Source of the DNA: Candidatus Eiseniibacteriota bacterium
GTDB taxonomy: Bacteria; Eisenbacteria; RBG-16-71-46; CAIMUX01; WJJG01
Direction: 5' to 3'
Assembly: GCA_030601305.1 (NCBI GenBank)
Contig: JAUVTV010000003.1
Location: 1 to 41,181, forward strand
Length of the DNA: 41,181 nucleotides
Part shown: in pieces, positions 33,348-41,181 of the stretch
Position numbering within the stretch: position 1 is the first letter of the stretch
Layout: each line of letters begins with the position of its first letter
The notes under the pieces: model-generated
Database searches by the model: none
Told to the model about the DNA's origin: nothing
The model's input: only the letters and a program-made list of their open reading frames with translations
Position numbers and translations under genes: made by a program

Positions 33348-33376
33348 CGAACAACCTCCTTGTGTGCAGGCGCGCG

Positions 33377-34759
33377 CTACCGCGGGTCGCCTGGATCTTC
33401 CTTTGCGAGACCGGCGATTTCGTCGCTGGTCGACTCGACGATCAACTGCATCCCGTGTACGCGACACACCCTCACGGGCGCGCCTTTCGCGACCGGTGTG
33501 TTACTGATCGCGTTCCAGATCTCGCCGTGCACGAAGACACGACCCTTGGGCGCGAGATCGCTGCGCGCCTCGCCCACCTCCCCCACGAGCCCCTCGCGGC
33601 CGGTCAGCGTGCTTCGCGTCTGGGCGCGGATGGCCATGACGATGCCGAAGATGAACAGGCTCGCCACGATCACGATGCTGGGCAGCATCACGCCCCAGGC
33701 CAGCCGTATGCCGGTGCCGTTCGTCTCGTACAGCATGAGCGAGCCGAACACCAGCGCCGCCACGCCGCCTATGGTCAGGGCTCCGTAACTGGTCACCTTG
33801 ATCTCCAGTATGAAGAGGATGATCGAGAGCGCGATCAGCGCCACCCCGGCCCCGCGCACCGGCAGCATTTGCAGGGCGAAGAAGGCCAGGAATAGGCAGA
33901 TCGCGCCGACGATTCCAGGGAAGAGCGTGCCCGGATGGGACAGCTCGAAGAAAATGCCCAACCCACCGAGCAGCAGCAGCAGATAGGCAATGTTGGGATT
34001 GGCGATCGCGCCGAGGATCTGATCGCGCAGGTTCATCTGTCGCTCGACGATCGGCGCGCCGGCGGTGTTCAGCCGCTGCATGCGGCCGGCGACGTCGACC
34101 TCGCGCCCGTCCACAGCCTTCAGCAGTTCGACCCGGTTCGCCACCACCATATCGATCACGCCCAATTCCAGCGCTTCGTTCGCCGAGGCCGAGACGCTCT
34201 CCCGCACCGCCCGCTCCGCCCAGTCGGCGTTGCGCCCGCGGTTCTCGGCCAGCGCGCGCACGTAGGCCACTGCATCGTTGGTGACCTTGGCGATCATCGT
34301 CGTGTCGGGCTGTTGGTCGCCGCCCCCCAAGCCGCCGCCGATCGAGACCGGATGCGCGGCACCCAGATTGGTGCCCGGGGCCATCGCGGCGACATGCGCG
34401 GCCATCATCAGAAAGACGCCGGCCGATGCGGCTCGTGAGCCTGCCGGCGACACATAGACGATGACCGGCACACTCGACGCCAGCATCGCCTTGATCATCC
34501 GCCGCATCGAACTGTCCAGACCGCCCGGCGTATCCAGCTCGATGACGAGACAACCCAGCCCCTCGTCGGCGGCCCAGCGCAGGGAGCGTACGACGAAGTT
34601 CGCGCTCGCGGGCTGGACCGCGTCGTGGAGCTCGATCCAACCGACCGCGCCCAAGTTGCGCGGCACATCCATGGTCACCGCACTCGAGTCCTGCGCGCTG
34701 ACCGTTGGCACCAAGAGGAGGTACCCGAGCAGAAGCGGCAGCCACCTGATTGCGTGCAT
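33377..34759 (-). CDS. nfeD: NfeD-family membrane serine protease
   Basis: 460 residues. Signal peptide (1-22), a ClpP-like protease domain with the Ser motif '[19 protein letters not shown]' and '[13 protein letters not shown]', then '[18 protein letters not shown]', four to five membrane segments ('[17 protein letters not shown]' onward) and a C-terminal NfeD OB domain ('[25 protein letters not shown]'). This is the long NfeD-1b type that pairs with a slipin, as here. ATG at 34759 follows GGGAGG by six bases. The 134-base stretch before it holds terminator-like hairpins of the proline dehydrogenase gene and no convincing promoter. Confidence 0.93.
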   Translation of the reverse strand: MHAIRWLPLLLGYLLLVPTVSAQDSSAVTMDVPRNLGAVGWIELHDAVQPASANFVVRSLRWAADEGLGCLVIELDTPGGLDSSMRRMIKAMLASSVPVIVYVSPAGSRAASAGVFLMMAAHVAAMAPGTNLGAAHPVSIGGGLGGGDQQPDTTMIAKVTNDAVAYVRALAENRGRNADWAERAVRESVSASANEALELGVIDMVVANRVELLKAVDGREVDVAGRMQRLNTAGAPIVERQMNLRDQILGAIANPNIAYLLLLLGGLGIFFELSHPGTLFPGIVGAICLFLAFFALQMLPVRGAGVALIALSIILFILEIKVTSYGALTIGGVAALVFGSLMLYETNGTGIRLAWGVMLPSIVIVASLFIFGIVMAIRAQTRSTLTGREGLVGEVGEARSDLAPKGRVFVHGEIWNAISNTPVAKGAPVRVCRVHGMQLIVESTSDEIAGLAKEDPGDPR

Positions 34760-34857
34760 GGAACGCCTCCCGTATGAAGTGCCTCCGCGGGGCACGGGGG
34801 GGGGTGCAGCCCTCCACTCCGTCTACACTGGCTTCGTCTGCAAACTGCGTTCGAGGT

Positions 34858-34892
34858 GTCCGCGAAGCGGGACCCATCCCCCGGAAGGGGAT
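34858..34892 (-). terminator. Two hairpins just after the proline dehydrogenase stop
   Basis: On the minus strand ATCCCC-ttccg-GGGGAT (34892-34876) starts two bases after the TAG stop, followed at once by GTCCCGC/GCGGAC (34873-34858, one bulge). No T-run, but the paired hairpins at this position suggest a transcript end or a 3' stabiliser. Confidence 0.4.
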
Positions 34893-34893
34893 C

Positions 34894-35811
34894 CTACCGC
34901 CTCTTGCGGTCGGAGGAAAGTCCGAGAATGTCCTTGGCAATGGCGCTCGCCATGCTGGGGTTCTCCTTGAGGCGCCGTGTCGAGTAGGCGTACCACTGGC
35001 GGCCGAACGGGACATAGACGCGCATGCGATGTCCGCCCGCGATGACGACCTCGCGAAGTCGCTCGGTGACCCCCAGGAGCATCTGGAACTCGTAATCCTC
35101 CGGCCCGAGCCCCAGTCCGTACACGAGGTTCATGCTTTCGAAGACGAGCACCTCATCGTGGGTGGCGATGCCGACGTAACAGCCGGCCCGCAGCAGGACC
35201 TCGAGGACGTGCACGAAGTTGCGACTGATGATCTCCTTGTCGCGCCAGGAGATCCGGTACGGCTCGATGTAGATCCCCTTGCACAGGCGGACGTTGGCCT
35301 TCAGCTCTCCCAGCGCCCGCGCATCCGCCAGCGTGCGCCGCAGGCAGGATTGCAGCACGACGCCGACGTTGTCGTACTCCCCGCGCAGACGGCGGTAGAT
35401 CTCGAGGGTCGCATCGGTCGTCGGAGAATCCTCCATGTCGATGCGTACGAAGTTGCCCAGCTCTTTCGCGCGGGCCACAATGGCCGCGATGTTCTCATAC
35501 GCGAGTTCGGGGTCCAAGGTGAGCCCCAGCTGGGTGGGCTTGAGAGAGACGTTCCCATCCACGCCACCCTCCGCGATGGCGGGGAGCAGCTCCAGATAGG
35601 CGTCGCGCGCTTCGAGGGCTTCCTCACGGCCACGCACCGCCTCGCCGAGGACGTCCAGCGTCACCATGCAGCCGGCACTGTTGAGATCGCGACTCGCGCC
35701 AATCGCCGCCTTCGTGGACTCGCCGGCGATGTAGCGTCGCGAGAAGAAGCCGACGACCGGCTTGGGAACCACCGGAAGCACGCCTACAACGAGCCAATCA
35801 AAGAGCCCCAC
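34894..35811 (-). CDS. Proline dehydrogenase (monofunctional, PutA N-terminal-like)
   Basis: FAD enzyme oxidising proline to pyrroline-5-carboxylate. 305 residues, the size of the monofunctional form. TIM-barrel marks: 'VSLKPTQLGL', 'VRIDMEDSP', 'VRLCKGIYIEP' (usual RLVKGAY.E), 'GIATHDE' (usual ATHN), 'YEFQMLLGV' and 'RVYVPFGRQWYAYSTRRLKENP'. I chose GTG at 35811 because GGGGAGG lies six bases before it; the ATG at 35826 just upstream contains that site and has none of its own. A promoter lies at 35869-35898. The P5C dehydrogenase partner is not in the window. Confidence 0.92.
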   Translation of the reverse strand: MGLFDWLVVGVLPVVPKPVVGFFSRRYIAGESTKAAIGASRDLNSAGCMVTLDVLGEAVRGREEALEARDAYLELLPAIAEGGVDGNVSLKPTQLGLTLDPELAYENIAAIVARAKELGNFVRIDMEDSPTTDATLEIYRRLRGEYDNVGVVLQSCLRRTLADARALGELKANVRLCKGIYIEPYRISWRDKEIISRNFVHVLEVLLRAGCYVGIATHDEVLVFESMNLVYGLGLGPEDYEFQMLLGVTERLREVVIAGGHRMRVYVPFGRQWYAYSTRRLKENPSMASAIAKDILGLSSDRKRR

Positions 35812-35868
35812 GCACAACCTCCCCATATGCGTTGAAGACTTGTGCCGCACGTAACCGCAGAGCCGGGT

Positions 35869-35898
35869 ATCATAGTCCTGCGACCAGCCACGTGTAAA
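35869..35898 (-). promoter_or_regulatory. Promoter of the proline dehydrogenase gene
   Basis: On the minus strand TTTACA (35898-35893), 18 bases, TATGAT (35874-35869). Start near 35862, leader about 50 bases. Confidence 0.6.
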
Positions 35899-35936
35899 GC
35901 GCCGCCCGTCCCCGCGCCCCATCCGCGGAGAACCCC

Positions 35937-35978
35937 ACCCCGCGCGGGGTATCCAGAGAGTGGAAAAGGCACTAGACT
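35937..35978 (+). promoter_or_regulatory. 14-bp perfect palindrome and -10-like box before the metalloprotease gene
   Basis: ACCCCGCGCGGGGT at 35937-35950 is a perfect palindrome, and TAGACT at 35973-35978 matches the -10 box of the rplM promoter exactly. No good -35 hexamer stands 16-18 bases before it, so the palindrome, 22 bases upstream of the -10, may be an activator or repressor site. Start would be near 35985, about 40 bases before the ATG. Confidence 0.4.
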
Positions 35979-36023
35979 CGGGACAGCTCCGGCAACGCCG
36001 AGGAGTCGGATTGGAGAGCTGCG

Positions 36024-39000
36024 ATGCGAGTCAGATACGCCACGGTCATGGGCACGCTGGCCTGTGTGGCGTTCCTGGTGCCTCCTGCCGTTTCCGCGTT
36101 CAGCGCCCCACGGGACCCGCATTGGGATCCGCAGTCGCTGCGCGCGGAGCGTGTCGGCGCGAGCGCCGCCCTGGAGGGCTGGCAGCTCTTCCGCACCGGC
36201 GGCGCGATGCCCACGCTGAGCGGCAGCGGTCGCCTGCCGGCGGGACCGGCTGAGCGCGCATTTGTCTCGGCGTTCGTCACCCAACACAGCGACGTTCTGG
36301 GCCTCGCGCCGGGCGATCTCGTCATCACCGCGACACGTAGCGCGGGCACGCTGCACCACATCTTCGGCCACCAGAACTACGAGGGGCTGCCCGTCATCGG
36401 CACGCACCTCGCGTTCGCCTTCTCGCGCGATGGCCACCTGCTCCACTTCACCGCTCGAACCGCGCCGGAGGTTCACCTGGCAAGCACGGTGCCCGCACTG
36501 GACGTCGAAGCGTGCCGCCGCCGCGCGGAAGCGGACCTGGATGAGCCGGGAACGGTCGTGTGGCACGCGGGGGAGCTCGCCGTCTTCCCGGCTCGGCTGT
36601 CCGGTCTCGAAACCGATCGCCTCGTCTGGCGCTTGCGCTGCAGTACCCACCATCCGCTCGGCGCATGGCGGATCCTGGTCGATGCCCACGGCGGCGAGGT
36701 CCTCGCCCGAGAGTCGCTCGTCCTGGATGCCGCGGGCGGGGACGGCCGGGGCGCGGGCGGGGACGGCCGGGGCGCGGGCGGGGACGGCCGGGGCGCGGGC
36801 GAGCCGGTCGCCGGCACGGTGGAGGGCAGCGTCGCCTTTCCCTCTCCCTGGGGCACGGACTACGTGCTCGGGTTTCCGAACCTCACCGTTCGTGCACTGG
36901 ACGGCGCAACGCTCCTCGCCACGGGAATCACCGACGGCGCCGGCGCCTTCGACCTCGGTGTCCTGGAAGCGGACACGCTGGTGCTCGAGGCCGAGATCAG
37001 CGGGCCGTATGCCGACATCCGCTCGGGCACCGAGGCGACCGCCCCTCCCCTGGTGACCGTGCGCGAGCCGCCTCTTCCGGCGCGGGTTGGGCTCGATGAC
37101 GCATCCACGGCGGCCGCGCGGGCGGCGTTCTTTCACACTGCCACGGCACACGCCCGCCTGAAGCAGATCGACCCGGGCTTCACCCACCTCGATCGGCAGG
37201 TCTATGTGCTGGTTGATGACTCCAGCCGCACGTGCAATGCGATGGCCTACATCAATCCCGAGCTGCCCGCCATGCGATTTCTAATCGGAGGCGAGACTCC
37301 CAGCGGCGAGACGTGCGCCAACTCCGCCGAGATCCCCAGCGTCGTCTACCACGAGTACGGCCACCTGATCACCATGTGGGCCTACTATCCTGAGGGACCC
37401 TCGGATGCCTTTCACGAGGCGTTCGCCGACTTCTTCGCATGCTCGCTCGACGATACGAGTTCGGTGGGCGCGCACTTCTACGGGCCGGGCACTGAGGTCC
37501 GTACCCTGGATCGCGAGCTGAGCTGGCCGGTGAGCGAAGACTGTGAGGCCAATCCCTACTGCTTCGGCGCACTCCTCAGCTGCGCCCTTTGGGACCTGCG
37601 CAAGCGGCTGATCGAGGAGACACCCGACCGCCAGGAGGCCATCGATCTGACCGACCGTCTCTTCCACTTCATGCGCGCGGGGAAGCCGCGGGATTTTCAG
37701 AGCTGTCTCACGCAGCTCCTGCTCCAGGACGACGACGACGGCAATCTGGGCAACGGCACACCGCACCTCGAGGCAATCGCCGACGGCTTCGACGATCGCA
37801 ATATCGCCGACTTCGCGCCCGCGATCGTCCATCGAGCGTTGTCCGACACCGAGTCCGACATCGCCGGGAGGGATGTCGTCGCGGAGATCCTCTCCATCTA
37901 CCCGCCGGACCCCGCAGGAGTGAAGCTGTTCTACAGCCTGGACGGCGGCGCCTACGAGGAAGTCCCGATGAGCGGCACCGGGCGCGAATTCAGCGCCACG
38001 ATCCCGCCGCTCAGCATGGGTACCACGGTGCGCTACTACTTGACCGCCAGCGACACGCGGGGACACGGGACCTCTCTGCCGCCGGCGGCGCCGGCCGAGA
38101 CCTTCACCTACGACGTGGATCTCGACGAGGAGCCCCCGGTCATCCTGCACACCCCGATCCGCGACCTGGCCGCAGATCAGGATACCTTCTGGGTTTCCGC
38201 CGAGATCCGCGACAACCTGGGCGTGCGCGCGTGGCCGCGCGCGACCGTGACCATCACGCGGCCCGATACGACGTGGAGTGATGAGCGCGCCATGGTCCCG
38301 AGCGACCCCGTGCTCTTCCCCGATCTGTACCAGACGTTCCTTCGGGCGGACGTCCAGTCCGAGGACGCGGTGATGACCTACTCCCTGTCGGCCACGGACG
38401 ATTCGCACCGCGAGAATCAGACGCGCTTCCCGGCCGTGGGGGATATCGAGCTTCACGTCCTGCGCGGACGCCACTGGGACTTCGAATCGCCGAGCGATCT
38501 CCAGCCGGATGGAGACTGGGCGCGCGGGATGCCCGCCGCTGCGGCGAGCGGTGCCCCCTATCCCGCGCCGTCGGGAAGTCACGTGATCGGCACCGGGCTC
38601 GGCGGGCCGCCGACCGCGGACCAGGTTTCCGTCCTGGTCACCCCGGAGCTGGATCTCTCGGGCTGGGGGACGGCCCAGCTGTCCTTCCGGACCTGGTATC
38701 AGATGGAGGAGCATCAGAGCGGCGGTTGGATCCAGGCGAGTCGCAATCACGGGGCGAGTTGGAACGGCTTGGTGCCTTCGGGCGGCTACCCGAACTGGTT
38801 CGACGCAAGCGAGGGGACGGTCGACGGGCATGCGCTGCCCAAATCGGCCTTCACCGGCGAGAGCGACGGATGGCAGGAGATCTTGGTCGCCCTGGACCAC
38901 TACCGCGACGGTCCCCTCAGGCTGCGCTTCCTCTGCCTCAGCCGCCCGCTGCGAAGTGAGACCGGCTGGTTCATCGACGATCTCAGGATCGTCGAGTCCC

Positions 39001-40748
39001 AGCGCATCAGTGCGCCCGCCAAGTTGTACGCGAGCGAGGGCACCGATCGGCGCGTGGATCTCGCCTGGTCACCACCCACCGGGATCGACACCTCGGTGCC
39101 GACCTTCCTGGGCTATCAGCTCTATCGCGGAACGAGCTCCGGCGACTACGGCAGCGAGCCGATCCACCCGGCTCCGCTGCGCAAGACCTGGTGGATCGAC
39201 GGCGACGTCACCAACGGCCAACGCTACTACTATGCGGTGACCTCGCTCTTCGAGAGCGCCGAGAGTCGCCCGTCGGTGGAACGGGTCGGCTATCCCTACC
39301 GGGCTGCGCTTGCCGTTGACGACTCGCTGGACACCTCCTTTCACGGCACCTCACGGGGCGAGGAGATCCTCACCCTCGAGAACGCGGGAAGCGGAGACCT
39401 GAAGGTCGAGATCTACCACGGCGATTCCGGCGACACCCTCGCGGACATCCTCCCGCAGGCCGTGCTGGATGGAGTCTACGACATCGAGTTCTCCCTCTTG
39501 GCCGAAGACCCCGCGGAGGGCCTGACTCCCGATTTGGGGCGTCTCCAGACGCGTGAGGTGAGTGGACACCTCCAGGTGCGCTTGGGCCTTCACGATCCGC
39601 TTCCCGACCCGCGCAGCGCCTTCACGCTGTACCTCTACTTGGACACCGACCTCTCGCGGTCCACCGGGATGCCGACGACCAACCTGGGTGCGGACTACCT
39701 GGTGAAACTGGGCGCGGAGGTCTTTCGCGAGAACCACGAGCTCGCGCAGATCGTGGATGCCGAGGGGAAGTACCTGGGACGTCCGTCCGGGGTCATTCTG
39801 CAGCAAGGTCTCGACTCGATCGAGGTGGCCGTGCCGCTGACGATGATTGGATCGCCGCAACGGATCGCCCTGGCGGTGCAAGTCGTGCTGGAGCCCGACA
39901 CCCTGCATTCGTCGTTCGAGTCCGAGCAGGTGATTGCCGATCGCCTGCCGGATCCACCGCGGTCTTCCTGGCTCGAGACGACGCCCACCTACGCGACCGT
40001 CCTCGCCGGGGCCCCGTTTCCGGTCACCCTGTCCCTGGACCTCACGGGGTACATGGAGGACGACTACGCGGCTCAGCTCTTCCTCAGCACGAACGATCCC
40101 GACCGGCCGCTGGTCTCGTTTCCGGTGGGCGTCCACCTGCACGACCTGGCGCCCCAGGGGCTGACGTATTGGGCCACCACCTCCCGCACCGACGGGCTCC
40201 TGATCGAGTGGTCGCCCGCGGACCCGGAGGCGTACGATCGGTTTCGGCTCTTCCGCTGGATGGGATCCTTGGAGGACGAGTCGAGCGGCACGCCGCTGGC
40301 GGGAGGGGCGCCGATCGGGAACGAGACGGCAGGCGTCTACAGCTATCTGGATCGCGGTGTGGAGAGCGGACAGCGGTATTTCTACCGACTGGCTGCAGTC
40401 GTCGGGGAGGCCGACACACTGCGCTTCTCCCCGGCTGCCCATCCGATCTACGATCCCCCGGCCGCCTCGCGGCTCGTGCTCGAAGCTCCGCGCCCCAATC
40501 CGGCCCGCGAGAGCACCGCTCTGCGGTTCCACGTGCCGCCCGGGGTCGAGTGGGACCTGGCTGTGGTCGACGTGACCGGCCGTCTCGTGCGCCGCTTCTC
40601 CTCGGGGGCTTCCGAGTCGTCCGGGACGCACCTGATCCAGTGGAATGGAACGACGCAGCGCGGCTTGCGAGCTCCGCTGGGCGTCTATTACGCGATTCTG
40701 CGGGGCGGCGGCCAGACCGTGAGCCGTTCGCTCGTCCTCATCAGGTAG
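36024..40748 (+). CDS. Large secreted zinc metalloprotease with C-terminal FlgD/sorting-like domain
   Basis: 1574 residues. Signal peptide 1-25; propeptide with an FTP-like part ('YEGLPVIGTHLAFAF', ~115-150) and PepSY-like part ('GAWRILVDAHGGEVL', ~215-230); a GGDGRGA x3 linker (237-257); a carboxypeptidase-regulatory-like domain (~265-340). The catalytic domain has HEYGH at 443-447 and the third zinc ligand Glu465 in 'EAFADFFA', as in thermolysin/fungalysin-like gluzincins. Then Ig-like domains, a jelly-roll/MAM-like domain (~820-990, 'GWFIDDLRIVES'), Fn3-like domains ('VDLAWSPP', 'GQRYYYAVTS'; 'LLIEWSPADPE', 'GQRYFYRLAAV'), and an ~89-residue end domain starting 'LEAPRPNPARESTALRFHVP' and closing 'GVYYAILRGGGQTVSRSLVLI', like FlgD-type/type IX sorting domains. 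ATG at 36024 follows GGAG by seven bases. Confidence 0.9.
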   Translation: MRVRYATVMGTLACVAFLVPPAVSAFSAPRDPHWDPQSLRAERVGASAALEGWQLFRTGGAMPTLSGSGRLPAGPAERAFVSAFVTQHSDVLGLAPGDLVITATRSAGTLHHIFGHQNYEGLPVIGTHLAFAFSRDGHLLHFTARTAPEVHLASTVPALDVEACRRRAEADLDEPGTVVWHAGELAVFPARLSGLETDRLVWRLRCSTHHPLGAWRILVDAHGGEVLARESLVLDAAGGDGRGAGGDGRGAGGDGRGAGEPVAGTVEGSVAFPSPWGTDYVLGFPNLTVRALDGATLLATGITDGAGAFDLGVLEADTLVLEAEISGPYADIRSGTEATAPPLVTVREPPLPARVGLDDASTAAARAAFFHTATAHARLKQIDPGFTHLDRQVYVLVDDSSRTCNAMAYINPELPAMRFLIGGETPSGETCANSAEIPSVVYHEYGHLITMWAYYPEGPSDAFHEAFADFFACSLDDTSSVGAHFYGPGTEVRTLDRELSWPVSEDCEANPYCFGALLSCALWDLRKRLIEETPDRQEAIDLTDRLFHFMRAGKPRDFQSCLTQLLLQDDDDGNLGNGTPHLEAIADGFDDRNIADFAPAIVHRALSDTESDIAGRDVVAEILSIYPPDPAGVKLFYSLDGGAYEEVPMSGTGREFSATIPPLSMGTTVRYYLTASDTRGHGTSLPPAAPAETFTYDVDLDEEPPVILHTPIRDLAADQDTFWVSAEIRDNLGVRAWPRATVTITRPDTTWSDERAMVPSDPVLFPDLYQTFLRADVQSEDAVMTYSLSATDDSHRENQTRFPAVGDIELHVLRGRHWDFESPSDLQPDGDWARGMPAAAASGAPYPAPSGSHVIGTGLGGPPTADQVSVLVTPELDLSGWGTAQLSFRTWYQMEEHQSGGWIQASRNHGASWNGLVPSGGYPNWFDASEGTVDGHALPKSAFTGESDGWQEILVALDHYRDGPLRLRFLCLSRPLRSETGWFIDDLRIVESQRISAPAKLYASEGTDRRVDLAWSPPTGIDTSVPTFLGYQLYRGTSSGDYGSEPIHPAPLRKTWWIDGDVTNGQRYYYAVTSLFESAESRPSVERVGYPYRAALAVDDSLDTSFHGTSRGEEILTLENAGSGDLKVEIYHGDSGDTLADILPQAVLDGVYDIEFSLLAEDPAEGLTPDLGRLQTREVSGHLQVRLGLHDPLPDPRSAFTLYLYLDTDLSRSTGMPTTNLGADYLVKLGAEVFRENHELAQIVDAEGKYLGRPSGVILQQGLDSIEVAVPLTMIGSPQRIALAVQVVLEPDTLHSSFESEQVIADRLPDPPRSSWLETTPTYATVLAGAPFPVTLSLDLTGYMEDDYAAQLFLSTNDPDRPLVSFPVGVHLHDLAPQGLTYWATTSRTDGLLIEWSPADPEAYDRFRLFRWMGSLEDESSGTPLAGGAPIGNETAGVYSYLDRGVESGQRYFYRLAAVVGEADTLRFSPAAHPIYDPPAASRLVLEAPRPNPARESTALRFHVPPGVEWDLAVVDVTGRLVRRFSSGASESSGTHLIQWNGTTQRGLRAPLGVYYAILRGGGQTVSRSLVLIR
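36732..36794 (+). repeat. Three perfect 21-bp tandem repeats inside the metalloprotease gene
   Basis: Units at 36732-36752, 36753-36773 and 36774-36794, followed by a partial fourth (36795-36800). Each adds seven residues, AGGDGRG, so the reading frame is kept. They form a flexible Gly-rich linker between propeptide and the next domain. Identical copies suggest recent slippage. Confidence 0.9.
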
Positions 40749-40765
40749 ACAAAAGGAGGCACGTT

Positions 40766-41170
40766 GTGAGACTTCCGATACCCGATCGCCCCTGGGCACT
40801 GCTGGCGCTCCTGATCCTGGTCGCCGGTGGCGTCCTTCTCTTCGCGTCTCGTGGGGGGCGGCTGGAGCCTGAACCCGCGTGGGCTCAGAACCCTCCAGCT
40901 AACACCGTCGTCATAACTTACGGTGTTGGTGGGGTGCTGACCGCCGACGGCACGCTGTGGCAGTACCGCCCGGACCTGGCGCGTTGGATGACGATCGACG
41001 AGGCGTTCAAGGAGGAGGGTCGCGCGACGAAGGTCCTGCCGCTCCCCGTTCCGGTCGACCAAATCGTGGAACTCGAGACCTGGGGGTTCTTCCGGACGAA
41101 ATCCGGCGACCTCTGGCTGTACGAGATCAGCATCGACACGTGGAAAAAGCTGAGTCCACCCGGCCGCTAG
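40766..41170 (+). CDS. Small membrane-anchored or exported protein of unknown function
   Basis: 134 residues from GTG at 40766, with AGGAGG six bases before it; 17 bases after the metalloprotease stop, so probably co-transcribed. One N-terminal hydrophobic segment ('ALLALLILVAGGVLLFAS') acts as anchor or signal. The rest holds two similar blocks, 'GVLTADGTLWQYRPDLARWM' and 'GFFRTKSGDLWLYEISIDTW', each with a D/S-G-x-LW-x-Y core as in beta-propeller blades. Two blades cannot make a propeller alone. Function not recognised. Confidence 0.8.
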   Translation: MRLPIPDRPWALLALLILVAGGVLLFASRGGRLEPEPAWAQNPPANTVVITYGVGGVLTADGTLWQYRPDLARWMTIDEAFKEEGRATKVLPLPVPVDQIVELETWGFFRTKSGDLWLYEISIDTWKKLSPPGR

Positions 41171-41181
41171 AGGCCCGGATG
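41168..41181 (+). repeat. Probable start of another REP-like repeat at the window edge
   Basis: TAGAGGCCCG, then GATG where the window ends. The first ten bases equal copy 1 at 2876-2885 (stop codon plus AGGCCCG). Too short to be sure. Confidence 0.3.

Noticed and set aside
36732-36800. Possible CRISPR or other array
   Set aside because: Three head-to-tail 21-bp units without spacers, in frame inside a coding region: a simple tandem repeat.
1-41181. tRNA, rRNA, riboswitch, prophage, toxin-antitoxin or defence genes
   Set aside because: None recognised on reading both strands; small RNA genes without strong motifs could still be missed by eye.

Overview
The window is a gene-dense stretch of high-GC bacterial chromosome (I estimate well above 60% GC by eye) from a diderm bacterium. 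Evidence for an outer membrane is a TamA-like Omp85 protein, a TamB protein, an outer-membrane barrel-like protein and a lipoprotein foldase. Several things point to the FCB side of the bacterial tree, for example a Candidatus Eisenbacteria- or Krumholzibacteriota-like lineage: the gene order rplM-rpsI-rpsB-tsf, a huge secreted metalloprotease ending in an 'RPNPA...' FlgD/sorting-like C-terminal domain, and a secreted beta-helix protein. The lineage is an inference. No tRNA, rRNA, CRISPR array, prophage or transposase was seen, and no gene-free stretch exceeds about 240 bases.

Layout. (1) 1-2.9 kb: the end of a secreted beta-helix protein, a TsaC/Sua5-type tRNA-modification gene, and a divergently transcribed deoxyhypusine-synthase-like gene. 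(2) 2.9-27.9 kb: a long unbroken series of minus-strand genes. In transcription order it reads: ppiC-type foldase lipoprotein, rel (ppGpp), barrel protein, dtd-maf fusion; then, behind a good promoter at 22.73-22.76 kb, rplM-rpsI-rpsB-tsf-pyrH-frr-cdsA-dxr-tamA-tamB-pcrA-gatC-gatA-gatB; and, after a 184-bp palindromic element, purD-purE. Many junctions overlap or nearly abut, so ribosome synthesis, lipid and isoprenoid precursors, outer-membrane assembly and Gln-tRNA/Asn-tRNA amidation appear co-expressed. (3) 28.1-32.5 kb: an RlmD/TrmA-type rRNA methyltransferase and a double-PDZ protein on the plus strand, a DUF89 protein on the minus strand and a small unknown plus-strand gene. (4) 32.5-35.8 kb: a slipin plus NfeD membrane-proteolysis pair and a proline dehydrogenase, all minus strand. 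(5) 36.0-41.2 kb: a 1574-residue secreted zinc metalloprotease followed by a small anchored or secreted protein.

The most notable points are these. At the pyrH/frr junction one base has replaced what looks like an ATGA stop/start overlap by ATCA, so frr has an AUC at its expected start and pyrH has lost its stop. A short hairpin repeat (core CCCGTGGCAGAAGTGCTCCG) recurs at least six times, mostly directly after TAG stop codons. TAG is the stop codon of 21 of the 31 genes whose stop can be read with confidence, which is unusual at this GC. A 184-bp near-perfectly folded palindromic element lies between purD and gatB with the gatB stop codon inside its terminal repeat. D-aminoacyl-tRNA deacylase and Maf are fused in one reading frame.
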